This document shows, piece after piece, positions 16,560 to 24,650 of a DNA stretch of 64,000 bases. The notes under the pieces were generated by a model that was not told where the DNA came from, made no database searches, and saw only the letters and a list, made by a program, of their open reading frames with translations. The DNA comes from an uncultured Sphingomonadaceae bacterium (GTDB lineage: Bacteria > Pseudomonadota > Alphaproteobacteria > Sphingomonadales > Sphingomonadaceae): contig CANLUL010000002.1 in the NCBI GenBank assembly GCA_947494305.1, forward strand, positions 239,727 to 303,726, written 5' to 3'. The position numbers and the translations under genes are program-made. The first letter of the stretch is position 1; each line of letters starts with the position of its first letter.

Positions 16560-17327
16560 TCAGTTATCCGGAATCTCATAAACAGGTTCATCTGCATATA
16601 GTGACGCGGTTTTTTCCTGCTCCGCTGTTTTGACCGTCCAGGTGATAATTGGTAGGCCTCGTTTTCGTTGTGATGCCGCAAACCGGGACGGTAGATTTCG
16701 AATATCATAGGCCAAAAAGTCCGGCTTTGCTGCCCAAAGATTGCGATGGCGAGCAAATCGGCCTTTCAAACCTTTTGCACCATCTTCAGTTACAACCAAT
16801 CCTTGCACGACATGCATGGCATTCTTGCGGAGCCAACTGGAAACAAGAGGATTGAAGGACATAACAGCCGCTTCTCCCCGATATCCTTCCAGCGCTCGGC
16901 GAACAGATAGGCATATTGGCCCTACTCGCAGATCCTTGGACTTTATCTCTATAAGGATGGGAACCTGACCCTTTACTTGATCCAAAACCGTTCGCAGTCT
17001 GGGGATTTTGCCGTGACCATGAATGAGTTCTATCTGATCCAGTTCGCTAGAACGCATTCGGGAAAGTGATCCACTATGCTCGGTTAGACGGTCCAGTTCG
17101 TAGTCATGGAAAACAAAGGCTGTTCCATCTTCCGCAGCCTGAACATCACATTCGATCCCATGACCCTGTGCTATGGCAGCGGCAAATGCAGCGGGGCTAT
17201 TTTCCAGCACACCATTTCCATGCAAACCGCGATGTGCATAGGGTTGACCCTTAAGAAACGCGACCCGGTCTGGATCAGGAGCGGGGGAAAGCCAGCTATC
17301 AAGCAGGTTTGAGAGCAACAATGGCAT
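16560..17327 (-). CDS. Glycerophosphodiester phosphodiesterase family protein
   Basis: The 255-residue TIM-barrel protein is of the GDPD family. AHRGLHGN near residue 31 has the first catalytic His-Arg, ENSPAAF and GIECDVQ supply the metal-binding Glu/Glu/Asp, and VFHDYELDRLT gives the second catalytic His. ILIEIKSK follows with a further acidic ligand. It hydrolyses glycerophosphodiesters to glycerol-3-phosphate and an alcohol. No signal peptide is evident, so it is probably cytoplasmic. The start lies inside the 3' end of ridA-like 17299-17772, a 29-base overlap. Confidence 0.88.
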   Translation of the reverse strand: MPLLLSNLLDSWLSPAPDPDRVAFLKGQPYAHRGLHGNGVLENSPAAFAAAIAQGHGIECDVQAAEDGTAFVFHDYELDRLTEHSGSLSRMRSSELDQIELIHGHGKIPRLRTVLDQVKGQVPILIEIKSKDLRVGPICLSVRRALEGYRGEAAVMSFNPLVSSWLRKNAMHVVQGLVVTEDGAKGLKGRFARHRNLWAAKPDFLAYDIRNLPSRFAASQRKRGLPIITWTVKTAEQEKTASLYADEPVYEIPDN

Positions 17328-17772
17328 CCACTTCTACAGCGACACCTAGCGGTAGAGCAGCAACCCCAACGGCACTGCGTGCATGGATGCCCGTTTCGCC
17401 AAAAATAATTTCCATCGTATCTGAGCAGCCATTGGCAACTTTAGGATGGTCGGTGAATTCAGCGGTGCTATTCACAAAAGCGCCAAGTTTAACGATCCGT
17501 TCAACGCGATCCAGTGACCCTGTAAAGGCCTTAATCTGTGCTGCAATCATGAGTGCACAGGCTTTTGCGGCTTCTTGCCCCTCTTCGATCGACATATTTT
17601 CGCCCAAACGACCGGTGATTAGTTTGCCGTCGACCATGGAAACCTGTCCGCTGATATATAGCAGACCTTTTGCTTCCACGGCCGGAACATAAGACGCAAC
17701 CGGGGCAGCAGCTTTGGGTAATGTGATGCCCTTCTCATTGAGGGCCATTTCTATCGTATCGCTCATATCCAT
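17299..17772 (-). CDS. RidA family protein
   Basis: The 157-residue protein is of the YjgF/YER057c/UK114 (RidA) family. Visible segments are LLYISGQVS, TGRLGENMSIEEGQEAAK, VKLGAFVNSTAEFTDHPKVANG and SAVGVAALPLGVAVEVDAIV. Length and the long N terminus resemble the subgroup annotated as RidA-like endoribonuclease/deaminase. The active-site Arg of canonical RidA (in R(S/T)xV) appears as RSAVGV. It probably removes reactive enamine/imine intermediates. It sits between the HAD and GDPD genes in the operon. Confidence 0.85.
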   Translation of the reverse strand: MDMSDTIEMALNEKGITLPKAAAPVASYVPAVEAKGLLYISGQVSMVDGKLITGRLGENMSIEEGQEAAKACALMIAAQIKAFTGSLDRVERIVKLGAFVNSTAEFTDHPKVANGCSDTMEIIFGETGIHARSAVGVAALPLGVAVEVDAIVALKPA

Positions 17773-17778
17773 TTGATC

Positions 17779-18453
17779 TCATGCATGTTGGGAGGGGTCA
17801 AGCTTTTCCGACGCCTCCTCCATGCGCGGCGCAGGTTCAGCGCGCTCAAGTTTGTCGATGATCCAGCCCATCGCTTCAGGCCAAAGGTCGATACGCGCAT
17901 GCGCCATTTTGTTGGTCTTTATATGTTTGGCCAATATTGGTTCACCCACCATTTGTAGCCGCCATACGTCTGGGTTTTTCTCAGCAACGCTCTGATGCTG
18001 GTGACCAAGATCATCCACAAATACTGTGACAGAGGGATCGTAATTAGCAACGATCTTGTCCAAAGCTTCTCCCTTGCCACCTTGATTGCAGTGGACAGGA
18101 AAATCTATACCGACGGCCCGGAGTTGCTCCGTTCGAGCCACTTGCCGGTCATCCATCAAGTTCGTCAATATGGCGATATCAGCAATTTTGGAAAGCTCAT
18201 TTAGAGCTTCTACCGCGCCATCAATCGCGCCCTGTCGGTGCATTTCCGTATCGAAAAAGCTCTGCAGCAACGGCCAGACATCTTCGCGTGCCACGAGGGT
18301 TCCATCATGTTTGTGGCGCAAGGCATCAACAAAATCGCCACTTTCAAGATCAAAATGAATATGCTTGTCGCTGTCTAGCCACTGCTGGAACGGAACCACC
18401 ATGTGGAGCAAAACTTCATCGCAATCGCTGATCAAGAGTGGCTTTTGGCTCAA
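17779..18453 (-). CDS. HAD family hydrolase
   Basis: The 224-residue haloacid-dehalogenase-fold protein has the nucleophile motif LISDCDEVL at residues 6-14 (DxDE rather than DxDGT). ILTNL near residue 94 carries motif II, KGEALDK supplies the motif III Lys near 125, and VFVDDLGHQ near 145 is motif IV. It is probably a cytoplasmic phosphatase of unknown substrate. The start codon is TTG, overlapping the upstream DUF3572 stop (TTGA), so expression is likely coupled. Confidence 0.8.
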   Translation of the reverse strand: MSQKPLLISDCDEVLLHMVVPFQQWLDSDKHIHFDLESGDFVDALRHKHDGTLVAREDVWPLLQSFFDTEMHRQGAIDGAVEALNELSKIADIAILTNLMDDRQVARTEQLRAVGIDFPVHCNQGGKGEALDKIVANYDPSVTVFVDDLGHQHQSVAEKNPDVWRLQMVGEPILAKHIKTNKMAHARIDLWPEAMGWIIDKLERAEPAPRMEEASEKLDPSQHA

Positions 18454-18737
18454 GAAAAATCTCCCGTATGATTGAGTTGTTGGGCCGCGCGGGCTAGTTT
18501 TTCCGGTTCAATGCCTATTGCTTCGGCACAGGCAATCAAATCAGGTTCGTGATTGGCAAGAAAGCCCAGCAACGCAGATAGCATTGTCGGATCTTCCAAC
18601 CCTGAACGCAATTCGCGTGGATCCAATCCTGTCAATGCGAGCAAGCGTTGTGCTCGATCTTCGTCTTGCAAGATCCAGCCCAAAGCCTGAAGTGCGATAA
18701 TTTCTGCATCACCGCCGAGATTGTGATTTGTTTCCAT
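18450..18737 (-). CDS. DUF3572 domain protein
   Basis: The 95-residue all-helical protein matches DUF3572, a family found mainly in alphaproteobacteria. The markers are EIIALQALGWILQDEDRAQRL, then GLDPRELR, then LLGFLANHEPDLIACAEAIG. It is the first gene of the five-gene minus-strand operon and is divergent from divK. Function unknown. Confidence 0.82.
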   Translation of the reverse strand: METNHNLGGDAEIIALQALGWILQDEDRAQRLLALTGLDPRELRSGLEDPTMLSALLGFLANHEPDLIACAEAIGIEPEKLARAAQQLNHTGDFS

Positions 18738-18789
18738 TTCGCGTTTCGCCTAAAGGGTTGGTTCGTGATTGCAAGGGGACAAATCGACC

Positions 18790-19158
18790 GTGGCCAAAAG
18801 AGTGTTGGTAGTTGAGGACAATGAGCTGAACCTAAAACTGTTCTGTGATCTTCTACGCGCCCATGGATTTGTTGTGGAACCCGTTAAAGATGGGCGTGAA
18901 GTGCTCGACAAAGCGCGTAGCTTTGTCCCCAATCTGATCGTTATGGATATTCAGTTACCCCATGTCAGTGGGCTGGAGCTGATTGAGCAGATCAAGAAAG
19001 ATCCTCAGCTCAAGATCATACCGATCATGGCGGTGACCGCTTACGCAGGCAAAGGCGATGAAGACCGGATTTTGACGGCCGGAGCTGAAGCCTATGTCTC
19101 AAAGCCTATTTCGGTCGCAAAATTTATCGAATCAGTGCAGAAAGTTCTACACCGCTAG
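18790..19158 (+). CDS. divK: Single-domain response regulator DivK
   Basis: The 122-residue receiver domain has no output domain. VVEDNELNLKLF holds the acidic pair, IVMDIQLP contains the phospho-acceptor Asp, AVTAYAGKGDEDR the conserved Thr, and VSKPIS the Lys. Sequence and length match DivK, which interacts with the DivJ/PleC/DivL kinases in the CtrA cell-cycle pathway. GTG at 18790 is preferred because AAGGGGA lies 11 bases upstream; a TTG seven codons earlier is the alternative. It is divergent from the DUF3572 operon. Confidence 0.88.
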   Translation: MAKRVLVVEDNELNLKLFCDLLRAHGFVVEPVKDGREVLDKARSFVPNLIVMDIQLPHVSGLELIEQIKKDPQLKIIPIMAVTAYAGKGDEDRILTAGAEAYVSKPISVAKFIESVQKVLHR

Positions 19159-19171
19159 CAGTACAAACAGC

Positions 19172-19339
19172 CTATTTGATTTTGGCTTCTTTGAAATCTA
19201 CATGCTTGCGCGCGACCGGGTCATATTTCCGCATAACCATTTTTTCGGTCAGATTCCGAGGGTTTTTCTTGGTTACATAGAAAAAACCGGTATCTTCCGT
19301 GCTGACGAGTTTGATCTTTACAGTGGCTGACTTCGCCAT
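19172..19339 (-). CDS. rpmG: 50S ribosomal protein L33
   Basis: The 55-residue basic protein reads [11 protein letters not shown] at the start, then [14 protein letters not shown], and ends [18 protein letters not shown], which is the L33 signature. It lacks the CxxC pairs, so it is the zinc-independent form. It is short and lies opposite a meaningless plus-strand frame. A clear promoter is present upstream at 19407-19435. Confidence 0.93.
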   Translation of the reverse strand: MAKSATVKIKLVSTEDTGFFYVTKKNPRNLTEKMVMRKYDPVARKHVDFKEAKIK

Positions 19340-19406
19340 GGCGCGTTCCTCAAAACATATGCTGAAATAAAAAGCGACGCGCTAGGCGCCGCATCTGTTG
19401 GCCGGG

Positions 19407-19435
19407 CTAATGCTGAAAAGCCGACAATTTGTCAA
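19407..19435 (-). promoter_or_regulatory. Sigma-70-type promoter of rpmG
   Basis: On the minus strand a perfect TTGACA (-35, 19435-19430) is separated by 17 bases from CATTAG (-10, 19412-19407). Transcription would start near 19400, giving a 5' leader of about 60 bases before the L33 start codon. Confidence 0.55.
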
Positions 19436-19534
19436 GAAAAAGCCGAAATGGTCGAACAGCAATGCCAAATTGCGCGCATTTACGCTTCTTTAACCATGTT
19501 TTTGCATGATCGGGTATCGATTAGGGGCGTTCTT

Positions 19535-19870
19535 ATGGATCATGATCAAAAATTACTCATACAAGCGGAAATGCTGACCTTGCTGGACGGAATTCCGGCT
19601 TCTCTAATGGATGAACACCCACTACAATTTATGCTTCATTTGGATCAAGTTCGTTTGAAAGCATCGCAGCACCATTTAAAAGCGGTGCATGATCTTGTTT
19701 GCGCCTGTGAATCAGAGTTACAAAAGACTCTGGAAACAGGCGGCGGCGTTACTGTTGCGAGGGCTTATTTAACGGCAATGCGCGAAACATTGGATTGCGG
19801 TCCATTGGATGCCCAAATGTCGGAAGCCATGATGGCAAATGTGGCCTTGCGGCTAGGCGGACAGCCTTAG
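19535..19870 (+). CDS. Hypothetical helical protein
   Basis: The 111-residue protein is predicted to be mostly helical, from MDHDQKLLIQAEML through VRLKASQHHLKAVHDLVCACESEL to a final MANVALRLGGQP. The start at ATG 19535 is preferred because AGGGGC precedes it; an ATG-less upstream extension is open in frame. No signal peptide or membrane segment is seen. I do not recognise the family. It lies 10 bases before the TMEM165-like gene and may be cotranscribed with it. Confidence 0.55.
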   Translation: MDHDQKLLIQAEMLTLLDGIPASLMDEHPLQFMLHLDQVRLKASQHHLKAVHDLVCACESELQKTLETGGGVTVARAYLTAMRETLDCGPLDAQMSEAMMANVALRLGGQP

Positions 19871-19880
19871 CGTTCGTTTT

Positions 19881-20447
19881 GTGGATGCTTTCCTAACTTC
19901 AATATTTGCATTGGCTCTCGCTGAGATAGGTGATCGGCCACAGATTTTATGTGCAGTGCTAGCAATCCGTTTCGGACGCGTTGCACCGGTTCTTTGGGGT
20001 TTAGGACTTGCCACGCTGGTAAATTGTTTCGTCTCCGCCTTTTTCGGGCAAGCTATCCATCAATGGATCAGTGAGGATCCACTGCAACTATTTTACGCAT
20101 TGTCGTTGGTATTGGCCGGTGTCGGAATGATTGCATGGCGACGACCGGTTGATCTTCTTGAGAACTGGACGCTTAGCCCTTTTCTGATTTCCTTTTTTGG
20201 CCTGCTAATCCTGCAATTTGGCGACAAAGGTCAGTTCATTTTGGCGGCAACCGCAGCGCGCACCGACATGTGGGTTTTAACAGCCATTGGCGGCTGGCTA
20301 GGCGTAATGGCCGCTTGTGTACCGGCATTGCTGTTGCAAGAAAAACTTGCCTCCATGCTGCCGATAAACCGAATTAGACAAGGTGGAGCGCTGATCTTTC
20401 TAATGATTGGCGGTTATCTTGCCCTTGATGCTTGGGGACTAGTTTAA
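19881..20447 (+). CDS. TMEM165/GDT1 (UPF0016) family membrane protein
   Basis: The 188-residue protein has about six membrane helices arranged as two repeats. Each repeat has a version of the family motif E-x-G-D-(K/R)-(S/T): LAEIGDRPQ near residue 16 and LQFGDKGQF near 110. Both copies depart from consensus, with Pro instead of Ser/Thr in the first and Gln for Glu and Gly for Ser/Thr in the second. Family members transport Mn2+ or Ca2+ in exchange for protons. The start is GTG. Confidence 0.72.
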   Translation: MDAFLTSIFALALAEIGDRPQILCAVLAIRFGRVAPVLWGLGLATLVNCFVSAFFGQAIHQWISEDPLQLFYALSLVLAGVGMIAWRRPVDLLENWTLSPFLISFFGLLILQFGDKGQFILAATAARTDMWVLTAIGGWLGVMAACVPALLLQEKLASMLPINRIRQGGALIFLMIGGYLALDAWGLV

Positions 20448-20459
20448 AATCCAATAAAT

Positions 20460-20484
20460 CGATTATTGAATATCTAGATAATCG
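20460..20484. promoter_or_regulatory. 25-bp dyad upstream of dps
   Basis: CGATTAT and ATAATCG form a perfect seven-base inverted repeat around 11 bases, centred 107 bases before the dps start. The size and A/T arms fit a dimeric regulator site. Which regulator binds is unknown; OxyR or Fur are usual for dps but the sequence is not a clear match to either. Confidence 0.3.
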
Positions 20485-20579
20485 AAAAAAGCGATTACAG
20501 ACAGTCGGATTGTTCGTTGGATATGGCAACAGGCTATCGCTATTTAGACTTCAGAAACTAAAAATTGATGGAGTAAATT

Positions 20580-21044
20580 ATGACCACCGGAGACAATGCG
20601 AAAAAAGCCGTTGCAGAAGCGTTGAACGGAATTTTGGCCGATAGTTTTGCACTATATTTGAAAACAAAAAATTTCCATTGGCACGTTTCGGGACCGCATT
20701 TTCGCGATTACCACCTGATGTTCGACGAACAAGCGGCGCAAATATTGGCAACGACCGATGTTATCGCGGAGCGGGTAAGGAAAAATGGACATCGAACACT
20801 CACCTCAATCGGAGATATTGCTGGTCGTCAAAGCATAACCGACAATAATGCAGATAAGGTGTCAGCTGACGATATGCTGGATGAGTTGCGTTCCGATAAT
20901 CTGAAGCTTGTTTCCATTCTCCGGGCTGCAAAAGAGCTGGCGGGAGAAGCCGGAGACAATGCAACGGATGGAATGCTAGATGACTGGACCGATCAAGCAG
21001 AAGAGCGCGCCTGGTTTCTTTTGGAAATTTCCCAAAAGTCCTGA
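20580..21044 (+). CDS. dps: Dps family DNA-binding ferritin-like protein
   Basis: The 154-residue four-helix protein carries the intersubunit ferroxidase signature of Dps. NFHWHVSGPHFRDYHLMFDEQ-type residues lie between about 31 and 51, with the two His, the Asp and the Glu in place. It should form a 12-mer that oxidises and stores iron with H2O2 and protects DNA. The N-terminal tail is short with a few Lys residues. A bidirectional terminator follows at 21150. Confidence 0.9.
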   Translation: MTTGDNAKKAVAEALNGILADSFALYLKTKNFHWHVSGPHFRDYHLMFDEQAAQILATTDVIAERVRKNGHRTLTSIGDIAGRQSITDNNADKVSADDMLDELRSDNLKLVSILRAAKELAGEAGDNATDGMLDDWTDQAEERAWFLLEISQKS

Positions 21045-21149
21045 AGGTTCGTGTGTCACGAAACAACTACGTCGCGATCACCCATGGACCCTCAGTCTTC
21101 TGCATATCTCGCAAAGCGGTATTTTGGTTGTTTCGGATAGCGCGCATAA

Positions 21150-21178
21150 AAAAGGCGGGCATCGAGCCCGCCTCTTTT
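21150..21178. terminator. Bidirectional intrinsic terminator
   Basis: GGCGGGC (21154-21160) and GCCCGCC (21166-21172) form a seven-base GC stem with a five-base loop. It is followed by TCTTTT on the plus strand and by an A-run that reads as T-run on the minus strand. It lies between the convergent dps and cold-shock genes and can end both transcripts. Confidence 0.8.
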
Positions 21179-21196
21179 AAAAAACGAAACTACTGG

Positions 21197-21931
21197 CTAG
21201 CTTGAGCTCGCAACCAAATTCACTGCTGCAGTCTTGCCGCGTTGGTCTACCTCGAGTTCAAATTCTAGCTTGTCACCTTCTTCTAGGCCACTCATGCCGG
21301 CACGTTCAACTGCGGAGATATGCACAAATGCATCCGGTTGACCGTCATCGCGCTGAATAAAGCCAAAACCCTTCATGCTGTTGAAGAATTTGACGGTTCC
21401 AGTCGCTTTTTCGCCCGTTAGTTCTCGGCGCGGTGGTCCATCGTGACCGCCAGAACTGCGCTCTTGTACCTCAATCAAATCACCTTCAATCGAAATGTCT
21501 GATGCAGATACTTTGCCGCCCCGGTCAACCAGAGAATATCGCAGGCCTTGCCCTTCGGCGAGGCCTTTAAGTCCCGCTCGTTCGACTTGGCTGATATGGA
21601 CGAATACATCTTCGCCGCCGCCATCTTGAACGATGAAGCCAAAGCCTTTCTGAGCGTTGAAAAATTTTACCTTACCAGTTCCCTCACCAACAACTTGGTC
21701 AGGCATACCTCCGCCCCGATTACCGCTGCCTTGGCCGCTTTCAGGTCGTGTATATCGTTCTACTGGAGGCCCGCTATCACCTTGATATCCATCAAAGTTT
21801 TCGTCGCCGAAACTGTCGCGCTTATCCCGGCCTCTTCCCCGCCGGTTTCTGTCAAAACCCATTCTAAAATCGTCGCTTTCAATTCGCCCAATTAATAGAT
21901 CCAAGGCCGAGATGGACGATCTTCCGGCCAT
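21197..21931 (-). CDS. Cold-shock protein with two CSD domains
   Basis: The 244-residue protein has an N-terminal disordered region (about residues 20-80) rich in Arg, Gly and Asp (DRNRRGRGRDKRD). Two cold-shock domains follow. The first starts at GTGKVKFFNAQKGFGFI, with the RNP1-like motif, and has DVFVHIS. The second starts at GTVKFFNSMKGFGFI and has DAFVHIS. Double-CSD proteins act as RNA chaperones in alphaproteobacteria. An in-frame ATG 23 codons downstream (MGFDRNRRG) is an alternative start. Confidence 0.88.
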   Translation of the reverse strand: MAGRSSISALDLLIGRIESDDFRMGFDRNRRGRGRDKRDSFGDENFDGYQGDSGPPVERYTRPESGQGSGNRGGGMPDQVVGEGTGKVKFFNAQKGFGFIVQDGGGEDVFVHISQVERAGLKGLAEGQGLRYSLVDRGGKVSASDISIEGDLIEVQERSSGGHDGPPRRELTGEKATGTVKFFNSMKGFGFIQRDDGQPDAFVHISAVERAGMSGLEEGDKLEFELEVDQRGKTAAVNLVASSS

Positions 21932-22042
21932 TTTTCCACGCGAATCCCTATCACGCAGGGGGTTTCTATACAGACAAGCTTACCAAAACGCGAATAATTT
22001 CGGTTTTCGCATCGAATCTATAACTATGAATGCCGAAATCAG

Positions 22043-22405
22043 TTAAAATAAGAACGTTTTTGGGTCTGGCATCGGTTCTTGTTTTTGCGCTTTGAGTAGC
22101 GGCATGATGCTGCGGACGATGAACCAAACAAAAAGTGCTATTAAAATGGGAATACCGATCAGGATGAAGCTCAGTACGATTCCGGCAATGCCAACTACAA
22201 AGCCGATAATGAACGTCATGATATGATATTGAAGGTGACTTTCTTCCCAGGTGCCTTCAACCTCACCCTTCCAAATTATCGCAAGAATAAACCCAACTAA
22301 TCCGGTCACACCCACAATCAATCCACCGAGATACAATAGCGCTATTATGGATGATTTGTTTAAGTCAAAACCGCTCGGTGAAGCTTCTGGATTGTCCTCT
22401 GTCAT
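22043..22405 (-). CDS. DUF4870 membrane protein
   Basis: The 120-residue protein has an N-terminal soluble part, a first helix (IIALLYLGGLIVGVTGLVGFI), a hydrophilic link with ESHLQYH, and two further hydrophobic segments ending at about residue 105. The charged pattern around the QYH segment is typical of DUF4870 (Tic20-like) proteins. Function unknown. Confidence 0.78.
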   Translation of the reverse strand: MTEDNPEASPSGFDLNKSSIIALLYLGGLIVGVTGLVGFILAIIWKGEVEGTWEESHLQYHIMTFIIGFVVGIAGIVLSFILIGIPILIALFVWFIVRSIMPLLKAQKQEPMPDPKTFLF

Positions 22406-22584
22406 TCTATTGTCCCTTCAATCTATAACTTGCTGTTTTCCTTCTGCTCCGCCAAATAGCATGATATCGAAAACAATGCTTCCCAATAATGGGGGTCCTT
22501 AAACGTTTAGACGCGCGCTTACAATTGATGGTGAGCAACGTCACAATATGACTAAGGGAAATTAAATTTAGCAAGTGAGATGGA

Positions 22585-23202
22585 ATGACCGTTTATTTTC
22601 ATGAAGAAGACCTGCCAACCGATGTGCTGGCAGATGGACCAGTAGCCGTTGATACCGAAACTATGGGACTACAAACACATCGTGACCGTTTGTGCCTACT
22701 TCAGATTTCCGATGGACGTGGTGACGAACATCTTGTCCGATTTGCTCCGGATAGTGATTTTGCTGCACCAAATCTCAAAGCTGTCTTGGCGGATCCAAAT
22801 CGCGTTAAACTATATCATTTCGCCCGGTTCGACCTAGCGGCAATCGAGTATTACATGGGCGTAACCGCCGCTCCAGTTTTTTGCACTAAAATTGCATCAA
22901 GGTTGATACGGACCTTCACAGATCGACACGGATTGAAGGAACTAGTTCGTGAGCTTTTGGGCGAAGATATTTCAAAACAGCAACAATCTAGTGACTGGGG
23001 CGGACCTGTATTAAGCGAAGCACAGCGTGATTACGCGGCATCCGATGTTAGGTTCCTGCACCGGTTGCAGGATGAGCTTGAAATTCGATTGGTACGAGAA
23101 AACCGGATGGAACTGGCGCAAGCCTGTTTTGATTTCCTGCCGCACCGCGCGAGGCTTGATATTGTCGGTTGGCCCGAGGTAGATATTTTTGCACACGCTT
23201 GA
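22585..23202 (+). CDS. rnd: Ribonuclease D, short form
   Basis: The 205-residue DEDDy 3'-5' exonuclease has VDTETMGL (Exo I, D and E) near residue 22, YHFARFDL (Exo II Asp) near 80, and DYAASDVRFL (Exo III Tyr and Asp) near 155. It lacks the C-terminal HRDC domains of E. coli RNase D, as is usual in alphaproteobacteria. It processes tRNA and other RNA 3' ends. It lies just upstream of lptC on the same strand. Confidence 0.9.
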   Translation: MTVYFHEEDLPTDVLADGPVAVDTETMGLQTHRDRLCLLQISDGRGDEHLVRFAPDSDFAAPNLKAVLADPNRVKLYHFARFDLAAIEYYMGVTAAPVFCTKIASRLIRTFTDRHGLKELVRELLGEDISKQQQSSDWGGPVLSEAQRDYAASDVRFLHRLQDELEIRLVRENRMELAQACFDFLPHRARLDIVGWPEVDIFAHA

Positions 23203-23254
23203 AAAAGGGGTTAGTTCACAGACGATACACAAGGAATGAACTAAAAAACTTGCT

Positions 23255-23899
23255 ATGTCAAAACGGGCTGAAATTCAAAAAAGTAGGCGACAGCGTTTTG
23301 CGGCCCCTAATGGGTCGCATGACCGGTGCATAAAATTGCTGTCGTTTATCTTACCCACATGTGTGGGAGCACTTGCTGCTGTTTTGGCCTTGGCTCCCTT
23401 CACATTGGCTGGTGAATTAAGTTTCGTGCTTGATAAGGACAGCGTGGACGTTGCGCGCGAGCGAATGAGGGTAACCGAAGCTATTTACCGCGGAGAAGAT
23501 AGTCAGGGTCGACCATTTTCTTTGAAAGCAGGATCCGCGGTACAAAAAAGCTCTCGTGATCCCGTTGTAGCACTAAAAGACTTGTCGGCGCGCATTCTTT
23601 TAAGCGAAGGACCGGCGCAAATTCGGGCCAATGACGGAAGCTATGATATGGACCGCGAGACTGTGCGCGTAACCGGGCCAATTCAGGCGGAGACATCGGA
23701 TGGTTATCGGCTTTCCACGAACAATGTTACGGTGGATCTGAAAGCGCGCACTTTAGTCAGTGATGATCCGGTTGACGGCCGCACGAATGTAGGGACATTT
23801 CGGGCCGATAGTTTGCGAGCTGACTTGAAAGAACGAACAGTAACACTGGAAGGCAATGCCCAGTTGCGCATCCAGCAGAATGGACTAAGGATTCGCTAG
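23255..23899 (+). CDS. lptC: LPS export ABC transporter periplasmic protein LptC
   Basis: The 214-residue bitopic protein has a basic cytoplasmic N terminus (RAEIQKSRRQRF), a single membrane helix at about residues 26-48, and a periplasmic beta-jellyroll. It passes lipopolysaccharide from LptB2FG to LptA. The identification rests on architecture and on its place directly before lptA, lptB and rpoN. Its stop abuts the lptA ATG. Confidence 0.88.
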   Translation: MSKRAEIQKSRRQRFAAPNGSHDRCIKLLSFILPTCVGALAAVLALAPFTLAGELSFVLDKDSVDVARERMRVTEAIYRGEDSQGRPFSLKAGSAVQKSSRDPVVALKDLSARILLSEGPAQIRANDGSYDMDRETVRVTGPIQAETSDGYRLSTNNVTVDLKARTLVSDDPVDGRTNVGTFRADSLRADLKERTVTLEGNAQLRIQQNGLRIR

Positions 23900-24445
23900 A
23901 TGAAGAAAAATATTGTCTTTGGGGTTCTGTCCGCCGCCGCTCTATCGATTGCGACGTTCACAATAGCAGTGCCAGCGCCAGCGCAGGTCTTTGGCAATCA
24001 TAACAGCAATGCGCCAGTTAACTTTAACGCTGGCCGGATTGAGGTGCAGGATCGCGCAGACCGCGTTGTTTTGTCCGGCGCGGTTCGGGTTGAACAAGCT
24101 GGTTTAGTACTCAACGCGGCGCGGATGACGGTTGCATATAGCAATAGTGGTGGGATTGATGTTAATCGAATAGATGCTTCGGGCGGTGTTACTATCCAAA
24201 AATCAGGGGATACAGCTCGCGGTGATGTTGCGATTTATGATCTTAATCGGCGGTTGATTACTCTGGTGGGTGGTGTGACCTTGAAACAAGGCAATGGGAA
24301 CAGCTTGTCAGGTGGCCGGGTTATCATAGATCTCAATTCAGGACGCTCGACAATCGACGGCCGATCTTCCGGTACATCTAATCCTGGAACAGCAGGAAGC
24401 GATGGCCGAGTGAGTGGCACATTTTCTGTTCCGCAGCGAAAATGA
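23900..24445 (+). CDS. lptA: LPS transport periplasmic protein LptA
   Basis: The 181-residue periplasmic protein has a signal peptide ending near AQVFG (residue 30). Repeated beta strands of the OstA fold follow (RIEVQDRADRVVLSGAV, ARMTVAYSNSG, ARGDVAIYDLNRRLITLVGGV). It bridges LptC and the outer-membrane LptD. The low-complexity tail is Ser/Gly-rich. The start codon follows the lptC stop without a gap. Confidence 0.9.
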   Translation: MKKNIVFGVLSAAALSIATFTIAVPAPAQVFGNHNSNAPVNFNAGRIEVQDRADRVVLSGAVRVEQAGLVLNAARMTVAYSNSGGIDVNRIDASGGVTIQKSGDTARGDVAIYDLNRRLITLVGGVTLKQGNGNSLSGGRVIIDLNSGRSTIDGRSSGTSNPGTAGSDGRVSGTFSVPQRK

Positions 24446-24479
24446 CGATGGTCCAAATGGTTTTGTCTCTGGTAGAAGC

Positions 24480-24509
24480 TTGACTCTAAACCAGTAAAAT
24501 GGCGATAAC
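24480..24509 (+). promoter_or_regulatory. Possible promoter for lptB-rpoN
   Basis: TTGACT (24480-24485) and GATAAC (24504-24509) are separated by 18 bases in the 205-base gap between lptA and lptB. An inverted repeat CCAATT...AATTGG follows at about 24571-24589. Together they suggest separate initiation of lptB-rpoN; neither is proven. Confidence 0.3.
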
Positions 24510-24650
24510 TTCGTCTTCAGAAACTGCTGAAATCACTCATTTTTTGATCAATCATGCATAAAGCTTGCCAATTTCATTCCAATTGGGGCATGTTGTTTAC
24601 CAATGAACAACAGAAAGCTGTGCAAAAGAGGGTAGGTTTGAAGGACTAGA

